The notes below the pieces were generated by a model, which saw nothing but the letters and a program-made list of their open reading frames with translations, did not search any database and was not told the origin of the DNA. DNA of 64,000 bases from the NCBI GenBank assembly GCA_963824985.1, contig CAWGRQ010000040.1:1-64000 (forward strand), written 5' to 3'. Position 1 is the first letter of the stretch; each line of letters begins with the position of its first letter. Source of the stretch: JAFNAG01 sp963824985 (GTDB lineage Bacteria > Acidobacteriota > UBA6911). The position numbers were made by a program, and so were the translations under genes. Below are positions 47,945 through 57,100 of this stretch, one piece after another.

Positions 47945-48590
47945 TCAGGCCAATTGCGGCGGTGATGATGCGAAGGCGGCACGAGCCGTGGCAACGCCTT
48001 TGAGCCACTGCCTGCCGAGTTGATCTGCAAACTTGCGCAGACTGGAAAGCAGCCCGGCGGCGAGATGGAATCTGGATCCGAAGCGCGAGATGGTATCAAG
48101 CCATGCTTCCGGATTGGCGCCAATCCGCAGCAGGATCGGCGCAAGATCGGCATCGATGACTCCCCGTTTATCCGACCGCATCATGCGTCCCGACTTGTCT
48201 ACCAGATCGAAATATTCGGCTGCAGTCATCTGCAGGATCCCCCGCCGCTCGGAATCTGATTGAATGGGACACAGCCAGCAGGCAGAAAGGGCTGCCCCAT
48301 CAAAGGAATTCATCATTGCAGAAGTGCGTTCGGAAATAGCGTTTGAAATCTCGCCGTCATTTTCCGGCATTACGATGTCCCTGCCGAAAGAGCCAGACTG
48401 CATGTCTTGGGCCGCCTCCCCGGGAGCAGAGGCTGTCGTCATCGTCTCTTTCTGCCAGGCCCGGATCCGTTCCTGGATGCTGGTAAAATCGCTTTCCTCC
48501 GGAGTTCCTGCCAGTCCGGCCCGGATCGGATTCAGGTCTACATACACCATGCATGCGGCAATGGCCGCTTCCATGATCCTTATTCCTCTT
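47945..48590 (-). pseudogene. RAYT/Y1-type (REP-associated) transposase, C-terminal fragment
   Basis: The minus strand from about 48590 reads AACMVYVDLNPIRAGLAGTP, then ESDFTSIQERI, and further on QMTAAEYFDLVDKSGRMMRS and DLAPILLRIGANPEAWLDTI, ending FASSPPQLA. This is the C-terminal half typical of large REP-associated tyrosine transposases (the catalytic HUH/Tyr half is upstream of the break). The N-terminus is replaced by the 5' side of IS91 copy 3. Such enzymes act on REP palindromes like those at 24174 and 26150, so this is a possible past partner. Confidence 0.7.
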
Positions 48591-48780
48591 ATCCTTGGAA
48601 GTCTTCCGCCGACTGTTCCTGCAGCGCCTGCACCGGGCCGAACGCCTCTCGGAAACATGCACAATCTCTTGTCCTGGGTCCATCCGGGATTCTCAGGCTT
48701 CGCCGGCCCCCCGGTCGAGGCCGCCGCCCGCGCCTCATCATTTTATTGGCCGCCGGAACCGCCGGGCAGTTAGATCCTAT

Positions 48781-50144
48781 GTGCAATGCCTGCCCCAAGG
48801 AGTCTACCGGCCCCGGAATGCCCAGGCCTCCCCGCTGTATGGCCTCGTCGAGGACCACTTCGACGAGCTCGAGCGCGTCTGGGACGAGCGCTACGAACGC
48901 GAGCACGGATTCTGGCGTCCGGTCGTGCGGAACGTCGTCGAACAGTTCCTGGATTGTGGAGACTTAAGGTGCGGCTTCGCCAGGCTTTGGTGCCCGACCT
49001 GCCGCAAAGACCTTTTGTTGCCATATAGTTGCCGCCGAAGGTGCTTTTGCCCGTCATGCCATCAGAAGCGCGCCCTCCTCTTTGCCGAGCACGTTGACGA
49101 GGAGGTTTTGGGCGACCTCCCCGTGCGCCAGTACGTCGTGACCATCCCCAAAATGCTCCGCCTCTGCTTCAAGTACGACCGCAAGCTGCTCGGCCTCTTG
49201 AGCCAGTGCTTCTACGCCTCCATCAAGGAACTCTTCCAGGATGCCGCCGGTGACCGCCGCTCCGTCCCCGGCATGATCGCCTCCCTGCAAAGCTACGGCG
49301 ATGATCCCAGCCGGTTTCATCCGCATCTGCACAGTCTGGTTTCCGACGGCCTTGTTTCCCCGGGAGGATCGTTTGTCCCCGTCCCGTCCCCGGATCCGGT
49401 CTGCCTCATCGAGCTGTTCCGGCACAAGCTCGTCAAGGCGCTGCTCGCACGGGAAAAGATCTCGCCGCGCCTGGTCGAGATCATGCAGAATTGGGTTCAT
49501 CCGGGTTTTTCAGTTTTCCAAGGAGAGCGGATCGATCCCGATGACCACGAGGCGAGGCGGCGCCTGGCCGGCTACATGGCTCACCCCCCGATAGCCCTGG
49601 AACGCGTGCGCTATCGCCCCGAAACCGGCCAGGTCATCTACTACGGCCGCCAACGCGGCCCCGGCTCCGACGCCTCCCCGGCGCGCATCTTTCCCGCGCT
49701 CGACTTCCTGGCCGCCTTGTGCACCCACATCCCGGATTCCGGACAGCAGCTGGTCCGCTACTACGGAGCCTGGTCAAATGCGCGCCGGGTATCGGCGGGT
49801 GCCGCCGCATCGGCACCCGCTCCGGCGGCCGAAGCGCCAGGCCTACGCACCGGGACGATTCCGACAGCGCCGAGGAGTTCGCGCGCGGCCGCAGGCGTTC
49901 GTGGGCCCGGTTGATTAAGAAAGTGTACGAAGCGGACCCCCTGGTCTGTCCGCGCTGCTCCGGACCCCTTAAGATCATCAGCCTGATCGGCGACGCCCCG
50001 GTCATCGAGAAGATCCTCCGCCACCTGAAACTGTGGGACCGGCCCGAGCGTCCGCCGCCGCGCCCTGCCGTGCGATCCATCCAGTACGATGAGCCGATCG
50101 TCGATCTTGACGACGCCGGCCAGTGGCCGGACGCGACCGGCTGA
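48781..50144 (+). mobile_element. IS91-family transposase, copy 3, full length with one frameshift
   Basis: The frame reads from about GTG 48781 (VQCLPQGVYRPRN, SPLYGLVEDHFDELERVW) through the zinc-binding part (CGFARLWCPTCRKDLLLPYS, RRRCFCPSCHQKRALLFAEH), the HUH motif RFHPHLHSLVSDG, and the Tyr region QLVRYYGAWSNARR, then shifts near 49845 and resumes at RRSWARLIKKVYEADPLVCP to stop at 50144. About 455 residues after correction. The start is not certain. The enzyme is a single-strand HUH rolling-circle transposase. The 5' flank contains a short IS91-type fragment from another relative (LLSWVHPGFSGF near 48680). Confidence 0.85.
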
Positions 50145-50400
50145 GGCGGCCTCGGCTCCTGTGCTTTTCAGGACCGCCGCCCCGGCCTCGGCGGAAGTGT
50201 GCCCGCAACCGGCGCGCGCTCGGGCAGGGGGAGAGGAGCGGGACGTCCCGCTCCTCTCCCCCTGCCCGAATCGCCTCCTGCGGGCCTCCTTTCACACGCG
50301 CGGCAGCAGCTTCCCATCCGAAATCGGGGATATTTCCCTGCTCCTCGCCGCTTACTTGCACGATCCTCACGCATCCCCTTCAAAGCAATTGCCTATCATT
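50145..50400 (+). mobile_element. IS91 copy 3, 3' end with palindrome and terminus
   Basis: After the transposase stop is a perfect 48-bp palindrome (50221-50268, centre GGGACGTCCC), then a stretch ending AAGCAATTGCCTATCATT at 50400. The corresponding positions end at 40095 and 43166 in copies 1 and 2, defining a shared 3' terminus. The next gene starts 8 bases after it. Confidence 0.85.
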
Positions 50401-50407
50401 TAGCCCT

Positions 50408-51205
50408 ATGTTCGAAGCCTTCTTCGGTTTTAAAAAGTCCCCGTTCAGCGATTCCCCCGACGCCAAACAGTTTTTTGCCTCGCAGGCTGCGACCCAGATT
50501 AAGGCCCGGCTACAGTTTCTTGTGGACCATCGCGGTGCCGGCCTGCTGACCGGCGAAGTTGGCACCGGCAAATCCACCGCAGCCCGCACCTTCATTGCCG
50601 GTCTCAATCCCAGCCTTTTCAAGATCGTCTACCTGCAGTGGACATCCGGTACCACCTCGGACTTGCTCCGGCAAATTGCTCTCGAACTCGACCTGGAACC
50701 CGCTCACATGTGTGGGGACCTGGCGCGTCAGATCTCGGGGGCCATCGTCCGTCTCAATGAAAGCAAAAAGCAACACCCGATTCTTATTTTGGACGAAGCC
50801 CAGTTGTTACGTCATAACACCCTGGAGCACATCCCTCTTCTGCTGAACTTCAACATGGATTCTGTCCACTATCTCACTCTCCTGCTGGTCGGCCAACCCT
50901 TGCTCCGCAGAACCTTGTCGCTTCAGATCCACGAACCCCTGCGTCAGCGCATTGCCGTTCAGTACCACCTGCAAGGCCTCTCCCGCGACGAACTCGATGC
51001 CTACATCGGTCATCAACTCAAGACGGCGGGCGTCTCTCAACCGCTCTTTGACGATACCGCCCGGCAAGCCCTGTACCAGGCCAGCAAAGGTATCCTTCGC
51101 AAGGTCAACAGCATTGCCGTGGCAGCTTTGCGCCTGGCCGCTTCACGTAAGGCTAACGTCGTAGATGAGCCCGTCCTTCTCGATGCCGCAGCGGAGGTTT
51201 TATGA
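50408..51205 (+). CDS. ExeA-type AAA ATPase (TniB-like)
   Basis: The product is 265 residues from ATG 50408 (MFEAFFGFKKSPFSDSPDAK is the normal start of this family). Walker A is GEVGTGKST (about residues 50-58), Walker B is LILDEAQLL (about 127-135), and the C-terminal RQRIAVQYHLQGLSRDELDA is the sensor region. Such ATPases work in transposon target choice or with secretion. The start lies 8 bases after the IS91 terminus with no Shine-Dalgarno, so its native leader was replaced. It overlaps the next gene by 4 bases. A transposase normally found before this pair is not present. Confidence 0.85.
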   Translation: MFEAFFGFKKSPFSDSPDAKQFFASQAATQIKARLQFLVDHRGAGLLTGEVGTGKSTAARTFIAGLNPSLFKIVYLQWTSGTTSDLLRQIALELDLEPAHMCGDLARQISGAIVRLNESKKQHPILILDEAQLLRHNTLEHIPLLLNFNMDSVHYLTLLLVGQPLLRRTLSLQIHEPLRQRIAVQYHLQGLSRDELDAYIGHQLKTAGVSQPLFDDTARQALYQASKGILRKVNSIAVAALRLAASRKANVVDEPVLLDAAAEVL

Positions 51206-52188
51206 GTAACTCCTCTGCGAAAAATCCGACTGCTTCCGCAGTCTTGTCTCTGGGAGAACTCCTGCTGCATCAGCCAGCACCTCAGCCCTGTTTGATTGAA
51301 CCTGGACTCCTTCCCCCACAGGGCATTTTCTTTTGTGGGGGAGAGCCCAAGGTAGGCAAATCGCTATTGGTTGCCAACATGGCTTTCTGCCTCGCGGCTG
51401 GATCCTCCCGCGCCGGGTTTCTTGTCGCCACGCCCCGACGCGTGCTGATGTGTCAGTTCGAGCTTCCTGTCGACCTGTTCACCGCCCGACTGTCCTGCAT
51501 GCGGAAGTCCATCGGAACGGCTGCCGATGGCTATCTCTTCGTGGACACCCGTGCTGCAGGTCACCTGCTCAGCACCCCCGCCGGGCTGAACCACTTCCTT
51601 GCCGCTGCCCGCAGCGCGGCAGCCGAGGTCATTATTCTGGATCCCCTTTACTCTGCACACGACCAAGACGAGAACGACACCCGCGCCATGTCGGCTTTGT
51701 GCCAGTCGCTTCTTCGGCTGCGCGATGCTTCCAAGGCCGCTTTAATTGTCGTGCACCATATTCGAAAGTCGATCGGCCGTAACGAAATCGGCACTGCCTT
51801 CCGCGGATCGAGCGCCCTGCATGCGGTCGGCGACAGCTACATGCTGCTGACCCGACCTTCCCCCCAACTCAACGCGGTCGAGCTACGTTTTCAGTTCCGC
51901 TATGCTCCTCCTCAACAGCCGCGATTGCTCAATCTGGACTCCGACAGCCTCTGGTTCCTTGCCTCCAGCCAGGCACCAAAACCAGAAATCACCAGACACA
52001 AAGTCGAAATCGCCGACGTTACAGCCGGCCTTGCGGCCATCGGGCCTCTGGCCCGCTACAACGACCTGCGCCATTGGATCATGAGCCAGACACTTTGCTC
52101 CAAACGGACCGCACAACTGGCAATCGCCGAGGCCTGTCGGATTCAATCGATTATCCAGCAAGACGGGCATTACCGCTTGCCGGCGTAG
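51202..52188 (+). CDS. RecA-like AAA_25 ATPase (RepA/DnaB-type)
   Basis: The product is 328 residues. Walker A is FFCGGEPKVGKSLL (about residues 43-56), Walker B EVIILDPLY (about 137-145), then IVVHHIRKS (about 181-189), which is a RecA/RepA-like motif H. The start ATG overlaps the upstream stop (ATGA). Such RepA-like ATPases pair with the ExeA-type protein and an integrase in some transposons. The C-terminal 60 residues (KRTAQLAIAEACRIQSIIQQ) look like a winged helix. A strong terminator follows at 52309. Confidence 0.82.
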   Translation: MSNSSAKNPTASAVLSLGELLLHQPAPQPCLIEPGLLPPQGIFFCGGEPKVGKSLLVANMAFCLAAGSSRAGFLVATPRRVLMCQFELPVDLFTARLSCMRKSIGTAADGYLFVDTRAAGHLLSTPAGLNHFLAAARSAAAEVIILDPLYSAHDQDENDTRAMSALCQSLLRLRDASKAALIVVHHIRKSIGRNEIGTAFRGSSALHAVGDSYMLLTRPSPQLNAVELRFQFRYAPPQQPRLLNLDSDSLWFLASSQAPKPEITRHKVEIADVTAGLAAIGPLARYNDLRHWIMSQTLCSKRTAQLAIAEACRIQSIIQQDGHYRLPA

Positions 52189-52308
52189 TTGGTGTTCAAA
52201 GTTTGCCGCCGGGTCGCGCCGGCGGCAAACCCTGCCCCGGGGTCAACGGGGCTCGAGGCTGGGGTGACGGATCTGAGTCTCAGGCTATCCGCTCTCAGTC
52301 CTTACCCG

Positions 52309-52348
52309 CCCTGCCGAACAATCCTTATTCGGCGGGGCTTTTTTCTTT
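52309..52348 (+). terminator. intrinsic terminator of the ATPase pair
   Basis: CCCTGCCGAA (52309-52318) pairs with TTCGGCGGGG (52328-52337), one G:T, and is followed by CTTTTTT. An earlier dyad, TTTGCCGCCGG with CCGGCGGCAAA (about 52201-52229), has no T run. Confidence 0.85.
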
Positions 52349-53069
52349 CAAAACCTGAGAACAGTTTCCGGAGCTTCAGCCCTCGGAGTAGTAACCGCGA
52401 CGCCGGCCCCGACATGCTTTTCGTCGGGACCACCCTTATTGTGCTTTGATTTTTCCCCCCTGGGATACATGAATGCCTACCCACACAAGTATCCTATCCC
52501 GCCCATAAAACATGCAGTCATTGTCGTAGCATCGAAACTTGAAAAGAATCTGACAAATCGGGGGAGAAAAAGCGTGTGGATGTTATAAGGGAAAATCGCG
52601 GCACGTTACAGCTATGTGCCAAGAGTGACGGCATGGTGCAAAACGCATCGGCATAATCCTGTGGGCTCTGTTGCAAAATCTCTTGACAAATATTTTAAGG
52701 TAAGGTGTATGATCTCCTAATGCCTATATCGGTAATTTATTCCCCCAAACCGATGGCTGGCGTCGAATAACGAAGAGCAGCTGCGAGGCAGGACATTAGT
52801 TGTCTGCCAGCTCTGAATTTGACATATTCGCGTGTCTCTATAGAACAGACTAATCGCATTTCGGATCATTGCCGCCCAAAACAGAGTGAGAATGGAAAAG
52901 GGCCGTTGATTCCATTGGTCTTACACACCTGATTCGAGGGGGTCCGGGTTGAGGTCGCCCCATTACGATTTCGCGGATCCGGTCATCAAAGATACTGTCC
53001 AAATTATTTCTCGACATCGTCCATGTTTGCAATCCGTCCTGCCTGTGTTTCCGAATCCTGCTGTCCAAT
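52349..53069. other. non-coding region with an IS6-type end
   Basis: About 720 bases without a gene. At 52664-52677 GGCTCTGTTGCAAA matches the terminal repeat of the IS6/IS26 family. TTGACA at about 52683 with TATGAT 19 bases later may be a promoter. No IS6 transposase is left. Confidence 0.4.
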
Positions 53070-53470
53070 TCCGACCTGATCCCCTGAGACAACTGGGCTT
53101 TAGCTGCGTTCGGCAGCTGCGGCGGGCCTTCGAAGGGCGTGTTCAGCCACCCGAACAGGTCACGATAGACGAACCATTGATGCCGCAGCTGTGTTGCCAG
53201 ATTCGACAACGACCACCCGAACGTCGACATGAGCTGCAGGTAACGCAAGACGAGCATGGCGATGAGCGCCGTCCAGATCTGCATCTTGACCGCATTGGTG
53301 TTCGTTCCAAGGAACATCTTGATCTTGAGAGTCTGCATGATCGCCTTGAAGAACAACCCCACCTACGCGCGATCTATGTAGATCGCCGAAATCGTCGTCG
53401 CAGCAAACCCAAAATGGTTGGTCAGAAAAGTGAACGATCTCCGCTTTTCCTCATCCCAGATCTCGACGAT
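53070..53470 (-). pseudogene. IS4-family transposase, C-terminal fragment with in-frame stop
   Basis: The minus strand reads SFTFLTNHFGFAATTISAIY then IDRA-stop-VGLFFKAIMQTLKI, then TALIAMLVLRYLQLM, SLSNLATQLRHQWF, the standard end of IS4-type transposases (FLTN...YKDRWQIELFFKxLKQxLKIK). The stop replaces a Trp. A second, shorter piece of the same type lies at 55120-55359. Confidence 0.75.
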
Positions 53471-53843
53471 CATGAAAAAGTGCTCGCGGTCGGGGACAGC
53501 CTGGCTGTGGAAGAAGTGGATCAACAAACCAAAGGCCGAATCCAACCAAGTCGTGCTCGCCGAGACAATGAAGATTCCAGGGGTAGCAGGACGTGGCCCA
53601 GAAGGAGATCGTCGATCCAGGGGCATCCTGGAGGGAGATTTTTTAAATCGAGCGGGCAAAACTGATGGAATCGACACTAAATTCGAAATAGGGGTGTCTC
53701 ATTTTCATTGACACGTTCCGGTTAGTCGAGGTTTTCGGCCCATACTTCCGGCACCTTTCAGCGCTGTGCGGCCCTTTACTGCCAGTTACTTGGCCCAGCA
53801 ATCGACAGACTACTGCCAATCGCCCACATTGGGGAGGCTCTGA

Positions 53844-54116
53844 ATGAAATCGACTCACTTGCTTCGATCCGGATCCTTCACAAGTGCAAAGAACTCCGGA
53901 CCGGAGTTGTTGGATGAATGGCTCTCCTTATCGATCGCCGAGCGCACAAAACTGTATGCTGATACAGCTCTAGCTGCCGAGCGGGCTGGCGTATCACGTC
54001 GGACCATCCAGGATTGGATAGCAGAGGGGAAAGTTATGGCGCTCCGAGTCGGCAAAAAGTACTATGTGCGTCTGAAATCGATGGAATCTCATCTCCATGA
54101 TTGTCTTCGGGGCTAA
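53844..54116 (+). CDS. excisionase-type HTH (HTH_17) DNA-binding protein
   Basis: The product is 90 residues. After a basic/polar start, the HTH is clear: LAAERAGVSRRTIQDWIAEG (about residues 43-62), then KVMALRVGKKYYVRLKSMES, the beta-wing of MerR-like excisionases. Start ATG 53844 has GGGGAGGCTCTG in front. It could control the following two small genes, with which it is closely spaced, or be left over from a phage. The A+T-richer composition continues to 57.6 kb. Confidence 0.75.
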   Translation: MKSTHLLRSGSFTSAKNSGPELLDEWLSLSIAERTKLYADTALAAERAGVSRRTIQDWIAEGKVMALRVGKKYYVRLKSMESHLHDCLRG

Positions 54117-54131
54117 ACCGAGGTTATAGAA

Positions 54132-54305
54132 ATGCTCGAATTCATACAATTGAAAAGACCTGATCGATTTTTGATGGTTAATGCGATTCACGAGATTTGC
54201 GCGGTTGATGTGATACGCGCTATTGACGCGGGACAGACAAAGGCGCAAGTGTTAAATTGCAAAACAGATGAAAAAACAGAAATGGCTTCAAGAAGAACCG
54301 AATGA
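54132..54305 (+). CDS. 57-residue ORF between the HTH and Cys-rich genes
   Basis: ATG 54132 opens a 57-codon frame: MLEFIQLKRPDRFLMVNAIH, EICAVDVIRAIDAGQTKAQV, then LNCKTDEKTEMASRRTE, TGA at 54303. It begins 16 bases after the HTH stop and its stop overlaps an ATG at 54302, although the next signal-peptide gene starts at 54344. The product is hydrophilic with two Cys. The close spacing suggests a three-gene operon. I do not know the family. Confidence 0.4.
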   Translation: MLEFIQLKRPDRFLMVNAIHEICAVDVIRAIDAGQTKAQVLNCKTDEKTEMASRRTE

Positions 54306-54343
54306 GTCTCAGACACAATTTTTCCAAACCTGACGGAGGGATC

Positions 54344-54649
54344 ATGAAGTGTAGAAGAATTTTCTTTCTTTGCATTTGCGTCTTTGCATTAACAGCCGTA
54401 GTAGGAAGCTTTGCCGAGGACGGGGAAGGTGCATGCTCTGGTGCTACAAACGGATATTATCACAACATAATCTGGGGGCATCCCTGCTGCGTAGACGATC
54501 AAGCTTGTTGGGAAAATGAATTTGGTCTCTGCTTCAATGAACATGAGAATTGGGATAATACTGTCACACAACATGGTGATGTAACCGCTGGATTGGGTTG
54601 CACGGTACAATGGGTATGCTGCTTAGGGCATGATGAACGAATGCAGTGA
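54344..54649 (+). CDS. small secreted Cys-rich protein P1
   Basis: The product is 101 residues from ATG 54344 (GGAGGGATC upstream). A signal peptide (MKCRRIFFLCICVFALTAVV, ending near GSFA) is followed by about 77 residues with eight Cys, including two CC pairs (GHPCCVDD and WVCCLGHD). The mature part is acidic, rich in Gly, Asn, His and Trp, as expected for a disulfide-stabilised peptide or a metal-binding protein. No known precursor motif is seen. It lies upstream of a carboxypeptidase-regulatory-domain protein and a thioredoxin-like protein. Confidence 0.6.
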   Translation: MKCRRIFFLCICVFALTAVVGSFAEDGEGACSGATNGYYHNIIWGHPCCVDDQACWENEFGLCFNEHENWDNTVTQHGDVTAGLGCTVQWVCCLGHDERMQ

Positions 54650-55119
54650 TCAGTGCGGTTACGACGAAGGCATAACCGTTGTGGGTCTTCTCCAAAGCGA
54701 GTGGGTAAATTCTCGGTCGTAAACCACGATTTGATCTGTCAATGAGCTTCCGATCCGGTACCACCTGGGGCAAACGAGATGCAAGCTGAGGGGTGCAGGC
54801 TTCGCGCCAAACAAGAAGCATTTGGTATTGCGCCTGCCCTGCCCCATCGCTTGCGGTTATTTACTACGGCGCCGCAAAGCCCCAAAGCCAATTGGGGGGC
54901 TTTGCGGCGCTTCAAGGCGTGCTCCTGGAGGAGGGGGTGGTACAGGAAAAACCGTTTTCATCATCGCCCCCTTGCAAGCTATTCGCTGCCGAATTTCGGG
55001 GCCACAATTCGTGCCACTTTTTTGCGTGCGCCAAAATCCCAGAAACCCTCATCAGTCAAGGGCTTGATGAGATCAAAGACGAAAAGGCACGCACTCACTC
55101 TGGAGAAGAGGCCTTTTTT
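54650..55119. other. non-coding with one strong hairpin
   Basis: About 470 bases; the only structure is the dyad at 54869-54910. Open frames here were not believed. A short piece near 55060-55160 leads into an IS4 fragment. Confidence 0.4.
54869..54910. repeat. perfect 15-bp hairpin
   Basis: GCGCCGCAAAGCCCC (54869-54883) and GGGGCTTTGCGGCGC (54896-54910) are perfect inverted copies with a 12-base loop. No T-run follows, so it is not a standard terminator. Confidence 0.85.
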
Positions 55120-55359
55120 TGAACCAACGCGAATGCGATCAAGACGCAAATCTGGACGGCAATGATTGCCATGCTGGTTCTGCGCTCCCTGGAGGTGAAA
55201 TCGGAGTTCGTGTCGCTGCCGTCGAATCTCGCGACACTGTTGCGGCATCAACTATTCATCTACACAGATCTTTTCGTCCGATTGGACGCGCCGTTTGAAG
55301 GCACGCCGCAGCTGGGGAGTGCAGCCAAAGGCAAGATGGCGCCCCGAATTATGGCGTAG
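55120..55359 (+). pseudogene. IS4-family transposase C-terminal fragment (second copy)
   Basis: The frame ANAIKTQIWTAMIAMLVLRS, then LPSNLATLLRHQLFIYTDLF, is a shortened equivalent of 53070-53470, on the opposite strand. It has no N-terminal part. Confidence 0.65.
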
Positions 55360-55418
55360 TTGGACAGCAGAATTATGAAACACGCGGCCAAATATTATTT
55401 TGGATAGAGGAAATAGAA

Positions 55419-57047
55419 ATGCCTGAAAATCTAGGTCATAATCTATTAAGTGACAATGGTCCGAGGCGTGTATTCATGCGCAAAAGAGCGTCCATCTTTT
55501 GCCTAGTCCTCCTTATTCTGCTTATCTCTTTTTATTTTGCGTTTCGAAAGAATTCGCTCCGATATTACGGAAAGCCATTGGAGGGTGATGGAAAACAAGC
55601 AGATTACCGCAAATTTGATGGAAGCATGAGGCCACCGGATCTAACTGCCATCCCCGAATCAAAGCAACTACCAAGATATGTTTCTGTAAGCAAGGCGAAC
55701 CTGGATGGCTATGAGTTACCAATATCATTTGCTATATCCGGAGAGATCAGATCTGAGCAAGGCTTTCCACTCGGTGGAGCTATCGTTTCATTTCATAGTG
55801 CGGGGCTTTCCAAAGCTACCTTGCAGTGGCCAGCGCCGCTGATTTCGCAATTTTGTGATGAGATGGGGCGCTACATCATTCTGCTCAGTTCGGCAAGCCA
55901 TGGATTTCTAGTGATCCGCAAGGATGGATATACACAAAAGGAGGAGGAGGTTGAACTTTCTATCCCTGGGAAAATAGTTAAAAATTATTATTTACGCTCA
56001 GCACCAGCGTGCGTTGAAGGATATATATACGATGCCCAGGGAAAGCCCATTTCTGGGGCAGTTGTATATTCTTCGGTTGGGACTCGACGTACAACTCTTG
56101 ACAATTCCTTGTTTTCAATGAATACATCGACGAGTAGAGGGGATGGGAAGTACGTTTTATATGGAATCCCGGAAGGCCTGGTTATGATCGGCGCAGCATC
56201 ATATAATCATTTGGAGCAAGTTGAATGGATCAATCTAATTGACGGTAAGTGCGGGTCTTACAATTTCCGTTTGGCGGATGGAATTGATGTTCATTTGACT
56301 ATAAAAAATGCCGAAGGAGAACCTATTTCAGGAGCTTTGGCTTGTGGCAAGGGCAGTGCTAATGATAGTGGCGAAATTAACTTCAAAGTTCCTGTCGAAT
56401 CAGCAATCATCGATTGCAGCATTAATGCTAACGGGTATAAATCAAAGAGTATTAAAATGGATCCTCTAAATCCACCAGGCGTTGTTGTTCTTGAACGAGG
56501 GCCCATTCTAAGAGGTCGGATTATTACTGAAGAGAATGATCCGATGGACCGTGTCAAGGTTATGGTGTCTAACGCAGGAGTTATTTATACCGATGGCGAT
56601 GGTAGATTTTTAATAAATTTGTCCTCAAATTCCACATTCACAATTGTTATTTCCAAAGTTGGCTTCATTGAGCGACGATTGATGTTGGATGTGAATGAGT
56701 CTGGCCCTGAGGAAGTGGTTATAACAATGGTTAAAAGCGAGGCTGGGATTTATGGGCGCGTTGTGGAAAAGGAGCAAATTCCTGTAAAGAGATTTCGAAT
56801 ATTATTAAGAGATATCTCTGACGTTCACAAATCGGATTATTCCCGGGATTTTGAAAATGTGGATGGAACTTTTGTGATTACAGATGTGCCGTGCGGCAAT
56901 TACAATCTTTCTATATTATCATTGCCATTTGATTCATCAATACCAAGCGTCGTGATGACGATCGAAAATGTCAGTATCCGCAAGGGTTTGATGTTTGGAG
57001 AACTTCAAGCAAATTTAACAGCACGGGAGATAGGAAAGAAAGAGTAA
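55419..57047 (+). CDS. membrane-anchored carboxypeptidase-regulatory-domain protein
   Basis: The product is 542 residues. ATG 55419 has AGAGGAAATAGAA in front. One N-terminal membrane helix (FCLVLLILLISFYFAF, about residues 28-43) anchors a chain of five or six CarboxypepD-regulatory (CNA-B-like) beta-sandwich modules: AISGEIRSEQGFPLGGAIVS, VEGYIYDAQGKPISGAVVYS, HLTIKNAEGEPISGALACGK, LRGRIITEENDPMDRVKVMV, GIYGRVVEKEQIPVKRFRIL. The modules are typical of exported structural proteins. No peptidase domain is present. The gene precedes a thioredoxin-like gene by 53 bases, so they are probably co-transcribed. Composition is A+T-rich relative to the backbone. Confidence 0.75.
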   Translation: MPENLGHNLLSDNGPRRVFMRKRASIFCLVLLILLISFYFAFRKNSLRYYGKPLEGDGKQADYRKFDGSMRPPDLTAIPESKQLPRYVSVSKANLDGYELPISFAISGEIRSEQGFPLGGAIVSFHSAGLSKATLQWPAPLISQFCDEMGRYIILLSSASHGFLVIRKDGYTQKEEEVELSIPGKIVKNYYLRSAPACVEGYIYDAQGKPISGAVVYSSVGTRRTTLDNSLFSMNTSTSRGDGKYVLYGIPEGLVMIGAASYNHLEQVEWINLIDGKCGSYNFRLADGIDVHLTIKNAEGEPISGALACGKGSANDSGEINFKVPVESAIIDCSINANGYKSKSIKMDPLNPPGVVVLERGPILRGRIITEENDPMDRVKVMVSNAGVIYTDGDGRFLINLSSNSTFTIVISKVGFIERRLMLDVNESGPEEVVITMVKSEAGIYGRVVEKEQIPVKRFRILLRDISDVHKSDYSRDFENVDGTFVITDVPCGNYNLSILSLPFDSSIPSVVMTIENVSIRKGLMFGELQANLTAREIGKKE

Positions 57048-57100
57048 ACAAATCGATTGAGGCAAAATGGAAAATAAGGAGATGTTAAGGAGGATGATTT

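Noticed and set aside
52201..52229. TTTGCCGCCGG/CCGGCGGCAAA dyad as terminator
   Set aside because: No T-run follows; the T-rich hairpin at 52309 is the better terminator.
54779..55165. 128- and 109-residue overlapping ORFs between P1 and the scaffold gene
   Set aside because: Both run through the perfect hairpin and into IS4 debris; neither shows a domain.
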